The notes beneath the pieces are model-generated. The model was not told where the DNA came from. It saw only the letters and a list, made by a program, of their open reading frames with translations, and did not search any database. Positions 41,752 to 51,354 of a DNA stretch of 64,000 nt are shown here, one piece after another. A program made the translations under genes and the position numbers. Each line of letters begins with the position of its first letter. Within the stretch, counting starts at the first letter, position 1. This stretch comes from Bacteroidota bacterium (GTDB lineage: Bacteria > Bacteroidota > Bacteroidia > Cytophagales > Cytophagaceae): positions 248,001-312,000 of the forward strand of contig JAEYZG010000010.1 in assembly GCA_023428135.1 (NCBI GenBank), read 5' to 3'.

Positions 41752-44160
41752 TTGAAAGTCTGCATAGCCGAAAAACCAAGTGTTGCAAGAGAAATTGCCG
41801 ATCTTCTGGGTGCCAAAAACAGAAAAGACGGTTATTTTGAAGGTAATGGTTATCAGGTAACCTGGACTATTGGCCATCTTTGCACACTGAAAGAGCCTCA
41901 AGATTATGATGCTCAGTTAAAATGGTGGAACATTCAACACCTTCCAATTCTTCCTCCCAAGTTCGGCATAAAGGGTATTAATAACCCGGGGATGGAAAAA
42001 CAACTCAAAACCATAACAAAACTGGTTAATGAAGCTACAGAAGTCATCAATTGTGGTGATGCTGGTCAGGAAGGAGAACTCATTCAGCGCTGGGTGCTTA
42101 CAAAAGCCAACTGTACAAAACCTGTCAAGCGGCTCTGGATTTCCTCTTTGACTGAAGAGGCTATGAAAGAAGGATTCAGGAATCTGAAAGACAGTAAAGA
42201 ATATGATCTGCTTTATGCGGCAGGGAGCTCAAGAGCAATAGGAGACTGGTTGCTGGGAATTAATGCCACAAGACTATATACGCTAAAATACGCACAGGGC
42301 AAACAGCTGCTCTCTATTGGAAGAGTTCAAACTCCGACACTGGCACTGATTGTTAACAGATACCTTGAAATAGAAAACTTTAAACCTCAGACTTACTGGG
42401 AGCTAAAAACGATATACCGGGATGTTGTCTTTTCAGCGAAAAACGGAAAGTTTAACGTAAAAGAAGACGCAGAGCAGATTCTGCAGGACATACAGAATGA
42501 GCTTTTTACAGTTATTTCCTTTACCAGGAAAAAAGGCAAGGAAAGCGCTCCCAAGCTTTTTGATCTCACATCATTACAGGTTGAGTGTAATAAAAAATTC
42601 GGATATTCTGCAGATCTCACTCTTAATACGGTTCAGAGCCTTTACGAAAAAAAGCTGGTCACCTATCCAAGGGTAGATACCATGTATCTTCCCGATGATA
42701 TTTATCCGAAAATAAAAGGGATACTTTCATCCATGACTGGTTATGCTTCGCTTACACAGCCTTTATTGGGAAGCGCTATCAAAAAGTCAAAGAACGTCTT
42801 CGATGACAAAAAGGTAACGGACCACCATGCAATTATTCCTACAAATATAAAAGCAGGGAGCTTGGGTGGTTATGAAGGCAATGTCTATGATCTTATTGCA
42901 AGACGTTTCATTGCAGCTTTTTATCCTGATTGTCAGGTTTCAAAAACAGAAGTTATAGGTAAGGTTAAAGATACCGAATTCAAAGCGACAGGTAAACAGA
43001 TTCTGGAGGAAGGCTGGAGAGCAGTATACAAGGAAGAGAAAAAAGAAGAAGACACAGAGCAGGATGACGACCAGATACTTCCTGAATTTAAAGAAGGAGA
43101 GTCAGGCCCTCACAAACCAACCCTTGCAGAAAAGCAGACCAAACCACCAAAGCACTACACCGAAGCCACATTGCTCAGAGCAATGGAAACAGCAGGCAAG
43201 CAGATAGCTGATGAAGAACTAAGAGAAGCAATGAAGGAAAATGGTATAGGAAGGCCTTCTACCAGAGCCAATATCATTGAGACTTTATTTAAAAGAAATT
43301 ATATTAAGAAAGAAAAGAAGAATCTGATTCCAACCATCACCGGAGTACAGCTCATACAAACCATTGATTATGAATTACTGAAATCTGCTGAACTGACAGG
43401 AAAGTGGGAGAAGAAACTTCGTGATATTGAAAAAGGCTCTTTTGATGCACGTGTATTTTTGAGTGAAATGAAACACATGGTAATGCAGATCGTTCACCAT
43501 GTAAAAAACTCTAATGCAAGAAAGATTGCCATAGAACTAAAGTCGGCAGAACCAGAACAAAAGAAAAAATCTGAAGATAAAGAGCCAAAAGCCAAAACTA
43601 AAAAATTAGAGGCTGGCCACGACTCAGAGGTAAAACTTAGCTGTCCGAAATGCAAAAAAGGGCAGATGATGAAAGGTAAAAAAGCCTTTGGTTGTTCTGA
43701 ATATAAAAATGGCTGCAGCTTTCTTGTGCCATTCGAGCTATTTGGCAAAACCCTTTCTGACAAGCAGCTTCAGACACTTATCAAAACCGGTAAGACCTCC
43801 AATATCAAAGGCCTGAAAAAAGAAAGCGGAGAAGAAACGGAAGGTATTATAAAACTTGACGATCACTTCAATGCTGTTATTGAGGAAAAGCAAGCAGAAA
43901 CGCTCATTTGCCCGAAATGTAAAAAGGGTGCTATCCTTGAAGGTAAAGCTGCATATGGTTGCGCCGAATGGAAATCCGGATGCAACTTCAGAATACCGCT
44001 TTTATTTATGCAGAAGGAAATTAATAAAAATCATCTGAAGGCTTTGATTTCCGGCAAAGAAACGCCTGTCATTAAAGGTCTCACGGATGAATCAGGAGCA
44101 AAGACAAACGCAAAATTGAAACTTAATAGTGCTTTGTCAATTGAAATAAGCCTTTCGTAA
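41752..44160 (+). CDS. topB: DNA topoisomerase III (type IA)
   Basis: An 802 aa enzyme that relaxes and decatenates DNA through a 5'-phosphotyrosine. The N-terminal Toprim domain starts KVCIAEKPSVAREIADLLG and has NCGDAGQEGELI. Type IA motifs include SIGRVQTPTLALIVNRYLE, catalytic Tyr305 in VTYPRVDTMYLP and GIGRPSTRANIIE. The tail has a Lys-rich spacer and two zinc-ribbon-like repeats (CPKCKKGQMMKG...C...C and CPKCKKGAILEG...C...C). The start codon is TTG: a stop lies 19 bases upstream in frame, there is no ATG between, and the family N-terminus begins at this codon. Confidence 0.95.
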   Translation: MKVCIAEKPSVAREIADLLGAKNRKDGYFEGNGYQVTWTIGHLCTLKEPQDYDAQLKWWNIQHLPILPPKFGIKGINNPGMEKQLKTITKLVNEATEVINCGDAGQEGELIQRWVLTKANCTKPVKRLWISSLTEEAMKEGFRNLKDSKEYDLLYAAGSSRAIGDWLLGINATRLYTLKYAQGKQLLSIGRVQTPTLALIVNRYLEIENFKPQTYWELKTIYRDVVFSAKNGKFNVKEDAEQILQDIQNELFTVISFTRKKGKESAPKLFDLTSLQVECNKKFGYSADLTLNTVQSLYEKKLVTYPRVDTMYLPDDIYPKIKGILSSMTGYASLTQPLLGSAIKKSKNVFDDKKVTDHHAIIPTNIKAGSLGGYEGNVYDLIARRFIAAFYPDCQVSKTEVIGKVKDTEFKATGKQILEEGWRAVYKEEKKEEDTEQDDDQILPEFKEGESGPHKPTLAEKQTKPPKHYTEATLLRAMETAGKQIADEELREAMKENGIGRPSTRANIIETLFKRNYIKKEKKNLIPTITGVQLIQTIDYELLKSAELTGKWEKKLRDIEKGSFDARVFLSEMKHMVMQIVHHVKNSNARKIAIELKSAEPEQKKKSEDKEPKAKTKKLEAGHDSEVKLSCPKCKKGQMMKGKKAFGCSEYKNGCSFLVPFELFGKTLSDKQLQTLIKTGKTSNIKGLKKESGEETEGIIKLDDHFNAVIEEKQAETLICPKCKKGAILEGKAAYGCAEWKSGCNFRIPLLFMQKEINKNHLKALISGKETPVIKGLTDESGAKTNAKLKLNSALSIEISLS

Positions 44161-44362
44161 AGTTTCATAAATCATCTTAGGTTTATGTCATATATTCAGC
44201 CATACCATATTCTTCCTTATGACACTGAATATAATGAAATTGCTGAACTCAAAACAGCTTTAATTTTCACAATCCTCATAGAAATAGAAGAAGTAAATCT
44301 GAATTAATCTTCTAAGTTACACGATGGAGATTTTTATATTATTAAATTTTTAAACTGATTAT

Positions 44363-45283
44363 ATGAAAAAAATAGTTATTAAATTTTTAATGCTTTTCGC
44401 AGTTGTACCTACTTTTGCACAAATTGAAAACAGCGGATTTGAAAACTGGGAAATAAATTCTAACGGAGTTGAATTGCCTTCCGGGTGGTCCAGCGAATTC
44501 ACTCCTGTTTCAACAAGTGATCTGCCTGTCAAAAAAGACCAGTCTTCATATTCTGGTTCATATGCCGTCACTTTAAAAAATATTCTGGAAGAAAGACAAT
44601 CTGGAGATATCCTTACAACCTATGCAAATGTAGGAACTCTTATTCTAGGTAGTTTTGACAGAAATGATTACAAACTGCCAGGCCAATCAATAAATGAGAT
44701 ACCTGCAGCTATTACTGGATATTATAAATTTTCACAAGGCGCTACTCAAGATTCTGATAATTATGATACTGCAACGGTTGAAGTTGTTTTAGCAAAATGG
44801 AATCCTTCTATGGAAGTATTTGATATACTTGTTCGACGCACATTAAAGATATACGAAATTAAAACAGAGTATACTAAATTTACTATCAACCTTGATTACG
44901 CAGGTAATATAATTCCAGACAAACTCTCCATTCTCTTTTCAACAGCTCAAGCCGGCCAGATGATCACTAATGGCACTTCATTAACTATTGATGACCTCTC
45001 TTATTCAACTGTCACAAGTGTAAGCACTCCTATATCCAGTTTATTTGCAGGCAAGGCATATCCTAATCCTGCAACAGATGAGGTTAAGTTTATTGACCTG
45101 CCTGAAGAATCTTCTTCAATAATGGTAAAAGATCTTTCGGGAAGAGTTGTGAAAAAACTTAGCATAACATCTGATAATATTAACTTAGATACAACTGATC
45201 TTAATTCAGGAATGTATTTATATACTGTATTAGGAAGAGGGGAAAACGTTTTATATACAGGTAAATTTGATATAAAAAAATAA
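44363..45283 (+). CDS. Secreted protein with PCMD-like domain and T9SS sorting tail
   Basis: A 306 aa exported protein with signal ending VPTFAQ (about residue 20). The region 21-215 starts with NSGFENWEINSNGVELPSGW and ends in a TLTIDDL-type strand, the outline of the putative carbohydrate metabolism (PCMD) jelly-roll domain. The C-terminal ~80 residues (AYPNPATDEVKFIDL, VKDLSGRVV, LNSGMYLYTV) are a T9SS sorting domain. A role in binding glycans at the surface is plausible but unproven. It is convergent with the outer-membrane protein gene across a long hairpin. Confidence 0.85.
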   Translation: MKKIVIKFLMLFAVVPTFAQIENSGFENWEINSNGVELPSGWSSEFTPVSTSDLPVKKDQSSYSGSYAVTLKNILEERQSGDILTTYANVGTLILGSFDRNDYKLPGQSINEIPAAITGYYKFSQGATQDSDNYDTATVEVVLAKWNPSMEVFDILVRRTLKIYEIKTEYTKFTINLDYAGNIIPDKLSILFSTAQAGQMITNGTSLTIDDLSYSTVTSVSTPISSLFAGKAYPNPATDEVKFIDLPEESSSIMVKDLSGRVVKKLSITSDNINLDTTDLNSGMYLYTVLGRGENVLYTGKFDIKK

Positions 45284-45292
45284 GATCTTTAA

Positions 45293-45344
45293 CTATTCTC
45301 CGGCTTTCCTGACAATCTTTGTACTCAGGCAAATCGGAGAATAG
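45293..45344. terminator. Long hairpin between convergent genes
   Basis: CTATTCTCCG at 45293-45302 pairs exactly with CGGAGAATAG at 45335-45344, and CCTGA/TCAGG pair further in; three mismatches in a 20 bp stem. Position between stops at 45283 and 45374 fits a bidirectional terminator. Confidence 0.7.
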
Positions 45345-45373
45345 AAATAAGTATTCATAAGACCTTACGGTTC

Positions 45374-45889
45374 TTATAAATCATAAACAATTCCTCCTCT
45401 TACAACCGGCATTCTATTCGGCGCACTTTTATCTTGCAAAACATCGTATAGAACAGATGCCTGGAACCTTGCCTTGTCACTTATTCTGTATTCATACCCT
45501 GCACCTACAGGAAGACCTGCAGTCCACACTCTATTGATGTTTTTAGAACCATCCGCATTGGTAGATGATGTTTGAGTATTAAGTGTCTGAAATTCTCCAT
45601 GCAGAAATGCATTCTCAAGAAAATAGAACTGACCGAATATTCTTCCACCTCCGGAAAGGATTGTTTGCGTTGAGCTCAAAGGCTTTTTATATGAAAAAAT
45701 TGGTGAAAGGCCCAGGTTAAGTTTAAGATCTTCAATTTTATAGCCAATAATCGGAGCCACATCAAAATAAACTCCATCATCATAACTCACACTCACGTTT
45801 CCTCCAGTATTGAGCTGAGCTGATGCATTCTTACTCATAAATATAAGAGCTGCCATAACCGGCAAAAAGTATAATCTTTTCAATTTCAT
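45374..45889 (-). CDS. Probable outer-membrane beta-barrel protein
   Basis: A 171 aa exported protein starting MKLKRLYFLPVMAALIF, with signal ending NASAQ. The mature part is alternating hydrophobic/polar strands (VSVSYDDGVYFDVAPIIGYK, LKLNLGLSPIFSYKK, GLPVGAGYEYRIS) ending in VVRGGIVYDL, as expected for a small barrel. ATG 45889 is preferred to 45934, which adds 15 polar residues before the signal. Function unknown. It follows the 46.0 kb gene on the same strand but a terminator lies between. Confidence 0.8.
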   Translation of the reverse strand: MKLKRLYFLPVMAALIFMSKNASAQLNTGGNVSVSYDDGVYFDVAPIIGYKIEDLKLNLGLSPIFSYKKPLSSTQTILSGGGRIFGQFYFLENAFLHGEFQTLNTQTSSTNADGSKNINRVWTAGLPVGAGYEYRISDKARFQASVLYDVLQDKSAPNRMPVVRGGIVYDL

Positions 45890-45981
45890 CCAGGTGTTTT
45901 TATCAATTTTACAACTTTTGAATATTTTTTCCAAAAGTCTTATATAGTCCGGGGAACAATTGATTCTCCATAGTAAAACAA

Positions 45982-46001
45982 AAAGGGCCTTACGGCCCTT
46001 T
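45982..46001 (-). terminator. Terminator of the 46.0-47.6 kb gene
   Basis: Stem AAAGGGCC / GGCCCTTT with loop TTAC, 15 bases beyond the stop at 46016 on the minus strand and followed there by a T-rich run. Confidence 0.8.
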
Positions 46002-46015
46002 AAACAATTTTTCTT

Positions 46016-47617
46016 TTACTTTCCCAGATCAACCCTGATAAGCACGTCCTGCTTTTTTTTCTTATAAACTTCAACAACAAAACTATTTTTATCTATTGGC
46101 AAAATCCGGCTTGTCTGAAATTGATAAACTGGCAGCCCCAATACATCTCTTGTGCTGGTTATTGATACCTTATCAACACTTCCGCTTTTATCTGAGACCT
46201 TGTATGCTGTCAGGAAACCCTCTCCTCCATCACGATAAACTGCAGGAAATCTATCCGGTGTCAATTCCAGATTTCTTTCATTATCGAGGAACAGAAAATA
46301 ATGCGAACCATCTGCTGCCATGTGTTTATATGACATACTTCCCCTTCCCGATGTACCTGTTTGTCTCTTAGGCAGTTTTTTCATCCATTCTAACTGACCG
46401 CTTTCATTTATTTTAGTTACAAGGAGATCGTTGTAATGATAGGTATAATAAGTACGGCTGCTGCCATTACTATTATAGTACGTATGAGCCTGAATATAAT
46501 ACTGTTCACCTACTAAAAGGACTCCTCCATTTTCATCAATAAACAGTTCTCTCAATTCAAGGTCTTCAAATTCAGCTTTATCTTTCTCTTCCTTTTTCTC
46601 ATTCCGTCTCTGGGCCTTTTCGCTTATGTACATATTCAGTACTTCCAATGGAATCTCATAATTCCTTGAATCTATTAAATCTCCTTCTTTAGTAAGCTTA
46701 AAGCTAAAGATGCCATCAGCTGCATTCCGATAAGGCAAATTGCTATAAAACCCTGCACAGATCATATAAGAATCCGAAACTTCAAAGAGATAAACTTTAT
46801 TGATAAATTTACTTCCAACAGTTACAGGAGTTATTACAATCTTATTATTCTTTCCGGACATCCTTAGCAGTTCAATATGATAGTTTGCTTGATTGTCAGT
46901 TCTCTTCTTTTCATCAGTGGTTTCGTCATTATATACTGTTGTGAGAATATAGGCATTACCCTGCCTATCTACTGAATAGTCGAGATTATTCATTTTCTTC
47001 TCAGTATATGGCATGGTTACTTCTTCATCCCAAACCCTCTCTAAATTTTTGCCAAATACATGCATTCCTATTATATCGTAGCTTTTGCTGTCATTTTTGA
47101 TCTGTGGTTTAAGGCGGTAATGAACAAGAAGTTTGTCATCATTTTTTGAAAATTGAAAACTAAACTTATTTGCTACACTGAAACTGTACCAGCCTCTGGA
47201 AATTAAATCACCAGCAACTTTTCCACGAACCTGAACCAATAATTTCTCATCTGGCTTCAGAGTACCTTTATCAAAATCTATCTCTCTGTAGAAGAGTTGC
47301 TCCATCTCTGCCTGTCTGTCCCACACAGAATAAAATATATAATATCTGTCATTATACTCGACTATATGTTCAAGGTTAAAGCCATCCGGAAAATCTCTGT
47401 AAACAGAGATTTTTTCAAAAGCTAACTTTTCCGAATTAAGCTTTTGAATAATAACTTCTCTTTTTTTAAGCTTAACAGTTAGTATCTCTGAACCTCTGTT
47501 AAAATAATATTTGTTTTGAGCATCAATTACGCCATAAGGCTGACCTACGCTAATCTTAACCTGTGCTTGTGCTATAAAAGACAGAAAAAGAAAAAAAAGA
47601 ATGAATCTGGATTTCAT
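46016..47617 (-). CDS. Exported protein of unknown function, propeller-like
   Basis: A 533 aa protein starting MKSRFILFFLFLSF, with signal ending FIAQAQ. The body is repeated beta strands with Tyr/Phe-rich segments (YYIFYSVWD, YIQAHTYYNSNG, YHYNDLLVTKINE) suggesting a propeller; a charged helix (AQRRNEKKEEKDKAEF) lies near residues 330-350. No T9SS tail or catalytic motif is seen. The start is set at 47617 because an in-frame start at 47710 falls in a promoter box. Family not recognised. Confidence 0.75.
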   Translation of the reverse strand: MKSRFILFFLFLSFIAQAQVKISVGQPYGVIDAQNKYYFNRGSEILTVKLKKREVIIQKLNSEKLAFEKISVYRDFPDGFNLEHIVEYNDRYYIFYSVWDRQAEMEQLFYREIDFDKGTLKPDEKLLVQVRGKVAGDLISRGWYSFSVANKFSFQFSKNDDKLLVHYRLKPQIKNDSKSYDIIGMHVFGKNLERVWDEEVTMPYTEKKMNNLDYSVDRQGNAYILTTVYNDETTDEKKRTDNQANYHIELLRMSGKNNKIVITPVTVGSKFINKVYLFEVSDSYMICAGFYSNLPYRNAADGIFSFKLTKEGDLIDSRNYEIPLEVLNMYISEKAQRRNEKKEEKDKAEFEDLELRELFIDENGGVLLVGEQYYIQAHTYYNSNGSSRTYYTYHYNDLLVTKINESGQLEWMKKLPKRQTGTSGRGSMSYKHMAADGSHYFLFLDNERNLELTPDRFPAVYRDGGEGFLTAYKVSDKSGSVDKVSITSTRDVLGLPVYQFQTSRILPIDKNSFVVEVYKKKKQDVLIRVDLGK

Positions 47618-47707
47618 AAAGTGAAAATCATTAATTATATGTATATGAATGAATAGAACTTGTGCCGATATGACTGTTAATAAACGTATCAGGTTTAAAA
47701 TTATATG

Positions 47708-47715
47708 CAAAGGTA
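47708..47715 (-). promoter_or_regulatory. Candidate -7 box of the 46.0-47.6 kb gene
   Basis: TACCTTTG on the minus strand matches TAnnTTTG, about 90 bases upstream of the chosen ATG at 47617. Confidence 0.5.
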
Positions 47716-47983
47716 AAACAGAAAATTACCTTTATTTATTGATTTAAAAAAATCCTTGAACAATGACTCCATCTTCTTTATAATCACTTGTTATTCTGAC
47801 ATTTACAATACTCTGCATTACGAATCACTGTTTTGGCAATTTGTAAAATAATAGTTATATCGCTTTGAAATTAAATTATTTGCAAATTTTTCAATTTCCC
47901 ACCTTTGATAAAGGCCGAATACACGACCTGGTTTCAGATGCAGAAACTAAAGCTATAAACATATACTCCTAATAATGATCACA

Positions 47984-48009
47984 TTAAAGGCTCTTTTGAT
48001 AGCCTTTAA
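47984..48009. terminator. Isolated hairpin, terminator-like
   Basis: Perfect 9 bp stem TTAAAGGCT / AGCCTTTAA with an 8-base loop. No annotated gene ends next to it on either strand, so its role is unclear. Confidence 0.45.
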
Positions 48010-48279
48010 TTTATCAAGGGGGATCTGCAATACAGGTTCTAGATGGATATTATTGACTTTTATATGAAGTGGCTTGGAAAAAATTCCACCATGTTATGAA
48101 AAAAATCAAAGAATAAAGAATCACAATTTCCTTTGAAACCAGGAATTGGATTGGAGATTCATTCTGTAGCCAGACAACTACATTCAAAAGATACAGAAAA
48201 CAATACTCCATTGTGCAAAAAACATAAAGTCTATTGCCCCAATCGCAAAGGGCTTTTTTCGTTATGAACATCTCTTGCT

Positions 48280-48287
48280 TACCTTTG
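48280..48287 (+). promoter_or_regulatory. Candidate -7 box of the ABC exporter gene
   Basis: TACCTTTG matches TAnnTTTG, 41 bases before the ATG at 48329. Confidence 0.55.
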
Positions 48288-48328
48288 CCTGACTTAAAAA
48301 GTTTACCCCAAAAGCATACAATCATATA

Positions 48329-50158
48329 ATGTTAAGAAAACCATTACCGGGGAAAAATAACCAAACCCTGACAGAACGTTATGGAGCCCTGAAAAACCTC
48401 CTTCCCTTTTTTAAGATCATCTGGAAGGCAAGTCCCTTAATGGCTGTTTCAAATGGTATTCTCAGAATTATTAAAGGGACCATTCCTCTTTTGATGCTTT
48501 TAATAGCACGTAAAATAATTGATGAAATTGTTTTGATTTCTGCGCATCAGGCAGAGGTTACCACCAGGCTTTGGATTCTTGTAGGAAGTGAATTTGCGTT
48601 GGCTATCCTCTCCGATTTACTTTCAAGAGCCATCGCCCTCCTGGACAGCCTACTGGGCGACCTGGTAGCCAACACTACTTCTCTGAAGCTAATGGACCAT
48701 GCTGCTCAATTGGATATGAATCACTTTGAAGATTCTGAATTTTATGATAAGCTGGAACGCGCAAGAAGACAAACTTTGGGTCGTACAGTGCTGATGTCTC
48801 AAGTGCTAAGTCAGATGCAGGATGCCATATCCCTAGCCGGTCTTTCTGCAGGTCTTATACTTTTTAATCCATGGCTGATACTTTTATTACTTATTGCTGT
48901 CATCCCAGCATTTCTTGGGGAGGCACATTTTAATGAAAAGACTTATTCTCTGGTACACGGACAAACACCGGAAAGGCGTGAACTAGATTATATCCGTTAT
49001 ATAGGAGCAAGCGATGAAACAGCAAAAGAAGTTAAAATCTTTAATTTATCAGACTTTCTGAAATCAAGATTTGCTGAGCTTTCTACAAAATTCTATAAAG
49101 CCAACAAAGCCTTAGCAACTAAAAGAGCTTTGTGGGGTGGCGCATTGGCAGCAATAGGCAGCGCAGGATATTATGGAGCTTATGTATTCATTATTGTCAG
49201 AACAGTAAATGGTAGCCTGTCGCTTGGCGACCTCACATTTCTTGCAGGCTCTTTCAATCAATTAAGGACTTTGCTCCAATCTATGCTTACAAGATTTTCA
49301 ACAATTGCGGAAGGCTCCTTATATCTAAAAGACCTTTTTGATTTTTTTGAATTAAAACCGGAAATCATAAGTCCTGCCAGTCCAAGACCGTTTCCAAACC
49401 CAATACAGCAAGGCTTCCTCTTCGAAAATGTAGGATTTAAATACAAACATGCAGAAAAGTGGGCCATCAGGAATTTAAATTTTTCATTAAACGCAGGTGA
49501 AAAACTGGCGCTGGTAGGAGAAAACGGGGCGGGTAAAACTACGCTTGTAAAGCTACTTGCCCGATTGTATGATCCCACAGAAGGGAGGATTCTGCTTGAT
49601 GGTTATGATATAAAAGAATATGATGTTTCGGAATTGCGATCTGGCATCGGAGTTATATTTCAGGATTTTGTGAGGTTCCAAATGACTGCAGGAAATAACA
49701 TTGCTGTCGGAAGAATAGAACAAAAAGAAAATACCTCAAGAATTGAACATGCTGCTTCTAAAAGCCTTGCTGATTCCGTTATTCTCAAACTACCTAAAGG
49801 TTATGAACAAATCATAGGGCGCCGTTTCGCAGAGGGCGTGGATCTTTCAGGTGGAGAATGGCAAAAAATTGCTCTTGGCAGAGCTTACATGAGAGACGCC
49901 CAGGTACTCATCCTTGATGAGCCAACAGCAGCGCTGGATGCAAGAGCAGAACACGAAGTTTTTGTCAGATTTTCGGAACTGACCAAAGGTAAAACAGCTG
50001 TCCTGATAAGTCATCGGTTCTCTACAGTGCGAATGGCAGACAGAATACTGGTGATAGAAAACGGCCAGTTTGTGGAAATCGGCTCTCATGAAGAACTTCT
50101 CAAAAAAGAAGGCAGGTACGCAGAGCTATTTAATCTTCAGGCCAGAGGATATTTGTAA
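48329..50158 (+). CDS. ABC exporter, fused permease and ATPase
   Basis: A 609 aa half-transporter of the exporter type: an N-terminal six-helix membrane domain (about 30-340) fused to an ATPase (about 370-605). Walker A is VGENGAGKTTLVKLL (about 396-410), the signature is LSGGEWQKIALGRA (about 506), Walker B is VLILDEPTAALDA (about 528) and the H-loop is LISHRFSTVRMADR. It should work as a dimer and export a lipid, drug or peptide; the cargo is unknown. The variant EWQK in the signature is common in this subgroup. Single-gene unit with its own promoter. Confidence 0.93.
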   Translation: MLRKPLPGKNNQTLTERYGALKNLLPFFKIIWKASPLMAVSNGILRIIKGTIPLLMLLIARKIIDEIVLISAHQAEVTTRLWILVGSEFALAILSDLLSRAIALLDSLLGDLVANTTSLKLMDHAAQLDMNHFEDSEFYDKLERARRQTLGRTVLMSQVLSQMQDAISLAGLSAGLILFNPWLILLLLIAVIPAFLGEAHFNEKTYSLVHGQTPERRELDYIRYIGASDETAKEVKIFNLSDFLKSRFAELSTKFYKANKALATKRALWGGALAAIGSAGYYGAYVFIIVRTVNGSLSLGDLTFLAGSFNQLRTLLQSMLTRFSTIAEGSLYLKDLFDFFELKPEIISPASPRPFPNPIQQGFLFENVGFKYKHAEKWAIRNLNFSLNAGEKLALVGENGAGKTTLVKLLARLYDPTEGRILLDGYDIKEYDVSELRSGIGVIFQDFVRFQMTAGNNIAVGRIEQKENTSRIEHAASKSLADSVILKLPKGYEQIIGRRFAEGVDLSGGEWQKIALGRAYMRDAQVLILDEPTAALDARAEHEVFVRFSELTKGKTAVLISHRFSTVRMADRILVIENGQFVEIGSHEELLKKEGRYAELFNLQARGYL

Positions 50159-50269
50159 TAAAGTTGAATGGTAAAAGCTTAAAGTTGAAAGTATTTGTCT
50201 TATATTTTCCACTGTTTTGATCTTTTATCAAAGAGCACTTCTAAAGTTTCAACATGAACAGATAAAAAT

Positions 50270-51175
50270 ATGAAGATGGATTATTATGACTGCATTATAG
50301 TAGGAGGAAGCTACTCTGGTCTTTCTGCTGCTATGGCCTTAGGAAGATCTTTAAGAAATGTACTTATTATAGATGATGGCAAACCATGTAATGCGACAAC
50401 ACCACATTCTCATAACTTCATTACGCATGATGGTAAAAAACCTGCAGAAATCGCGGCAATTGCAAAGCAGCAGGTAGAGCAATATAAAACCGTAAAATTC
50501 TACACAGGTTTTGCTCTAAGAGGCAATAAACAGGATGATGGATTTCAAATAGAAACCAAAGCAGGAGATATTTTCAAAAGTAAAAAACTAATATTTGCCA
50601 CAGGAATCAGAGACATAATACCTGCAATACCGGGATTTTCTGCATGCTGGGGTATTTCTGTTATCCATTGTCCTTATTGCCATGGATATGAATTCCGGGG
50701 AAATAAAACAGCCATAATGTCTAATGGAGATATCGCTTTTCATTTCTCTCAACTGATATTCAATCTTACAAAAGACCTGACTTTAATAACCAATGGCAAA
50801 TCTGAACTAACAGCCGAGCAAACAGAAAAACTTAAGAAAAAAAACATATCAGTTATTGAAAAAGAACTTGATGAAGTGAAGCACAAGGAAGGATACCTTG
50901 AAGAAGTAATCTTTACTGATGGGTCTAAAATTCCTCTGAAAGCACTGTACGCAAAGCTTCCTTTTGAACATCATTGTGATATACCTGTTTCCCTCGGATG
51001 TGAATTTACAGAGCATGGCTTTATTAAAACTGATAATATGCAAAAGACAACGATACCTGGCGTCTTTGCCTGCGGGGACAATAGCAGTTTTATGCGTTCG
51101 GTCGCTAATGCCGTTGCTACCGGAAACATAGCTGGAGCCGCTGTAAATAGGGAGCTTTGTGAAATGGAGTTTTGA
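50270..51175 (+). CDS. FAD-dependent oxidoreductase, thioredoxin-reductase-like
   Basis: A 301 aa flavoprotein. The FAD-binding Rossmann motif is CIIVGGSYSGLSAAMALGRS (about 8-27), and the C-terminal FAD motif is TTIPGVFACGDNSS (about 260-273). The redox pair is Cys134-Pro-Tyr-Cys137 in HCPYCHGYEF, in the same place as the active site of low-molecular-weight thioredoxin reductases. The NADPH-binding segment around 150-170 (AIMSNGDIAFHFSQ) lacks the standard glycine pattern, so cofactor use is uncertain. This short subgroup often sits with small redox or regulatory genes; here no thioredoxin is adjacent. Met3 is an alternative start. Confidence 0.9.
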   Translation: MKMDYYDCIIVGGSYSGLSAAMALGRSLRNVLIIDDGKPCNATTPHSHNFITHDGKKPAEIAAIAKQQVEQYKTVKFYTGFALRGNKQDDGFQIETKAGDIFKSKKLIFATGIRDIIPAIPGFSACWGISVIHCPYCHGYEFRGNKTAIMSNGDIAFHFSQLIFNLTKDLTLITNGKSELTAEQTEKLKKKNISVIEKELDEVKHKEGYLEEVIFTDGSKIPLKALYAKLPFEHHCDIPVSLGCEFTEHGFIKTDNMQKTTIPGVFACGDNSSFMRSVANAVATGNIAGAAVNRELCEMEF

Positions 51176-51204
51176 AGCGGAAAGCGAAAAGCTAAAGAGA
51201 CTGA

Positions 51205-51270
51205 AGCAAGAGTTTGAGCAACAGCAACAGAATATTTTAGCACAGTCTTGCAGTTGCTCAAACTGTTGCT
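51205..51270. repeat. Long inverted repeat, copy 1 of an intergenic family
   Basis: AGCAAGAGTTTGAGCAAC (51205-51222) pairs with GTTGCTCAAACTGTTGCT (51253-51270), 18 bp with one mismatch and a 30-base centre. A related element is at 53146-53208. Confidence 0.75.
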
Positions 51271-51275
51271 ATAAA

Positions 51276-51302
51276 AAAAAGGCCCTCCTGGAGGGCCTTT
51301 TT
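51276..51302. terminator. Bidirectional terminator
   Basis: AAAAAGGCCCTC / GAGGGCCTTTTT, 12 bp stem with a 3-base centre, between convergent stops at 51175 and 51355. Confidence 0.88.
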
Positions 51303-51354
51303 ATAAACACTTAGTGTATTACGAAAATATAAGGTGCAAGATTAATTTTAAGGG

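Larger units (their letters stand above)
47618..48328. other. Divergent intergenic stretch with two promoters and an isolated hairpin
   Basis: 711 bp with no convincing gene. It holds -7 boxes for both flanking genes (47708-47715 minus, 48280-48287 plus) and a terminator-like hairpin (47984-48009). A 91-codon minus-strand frame (48050-48325) is discussed among the rejected items. Confidence 0.5.

Noticed and set aside
48050..48325. 91-codon minus-strand frame as a membrane protein gene
   Set aside because: Its start region overlaps the promoter of the ABC exporter, the composition is unlike neighbouring genes, and I see no family pattern. A hairpin 40 bases downstream keeps it barely possible.
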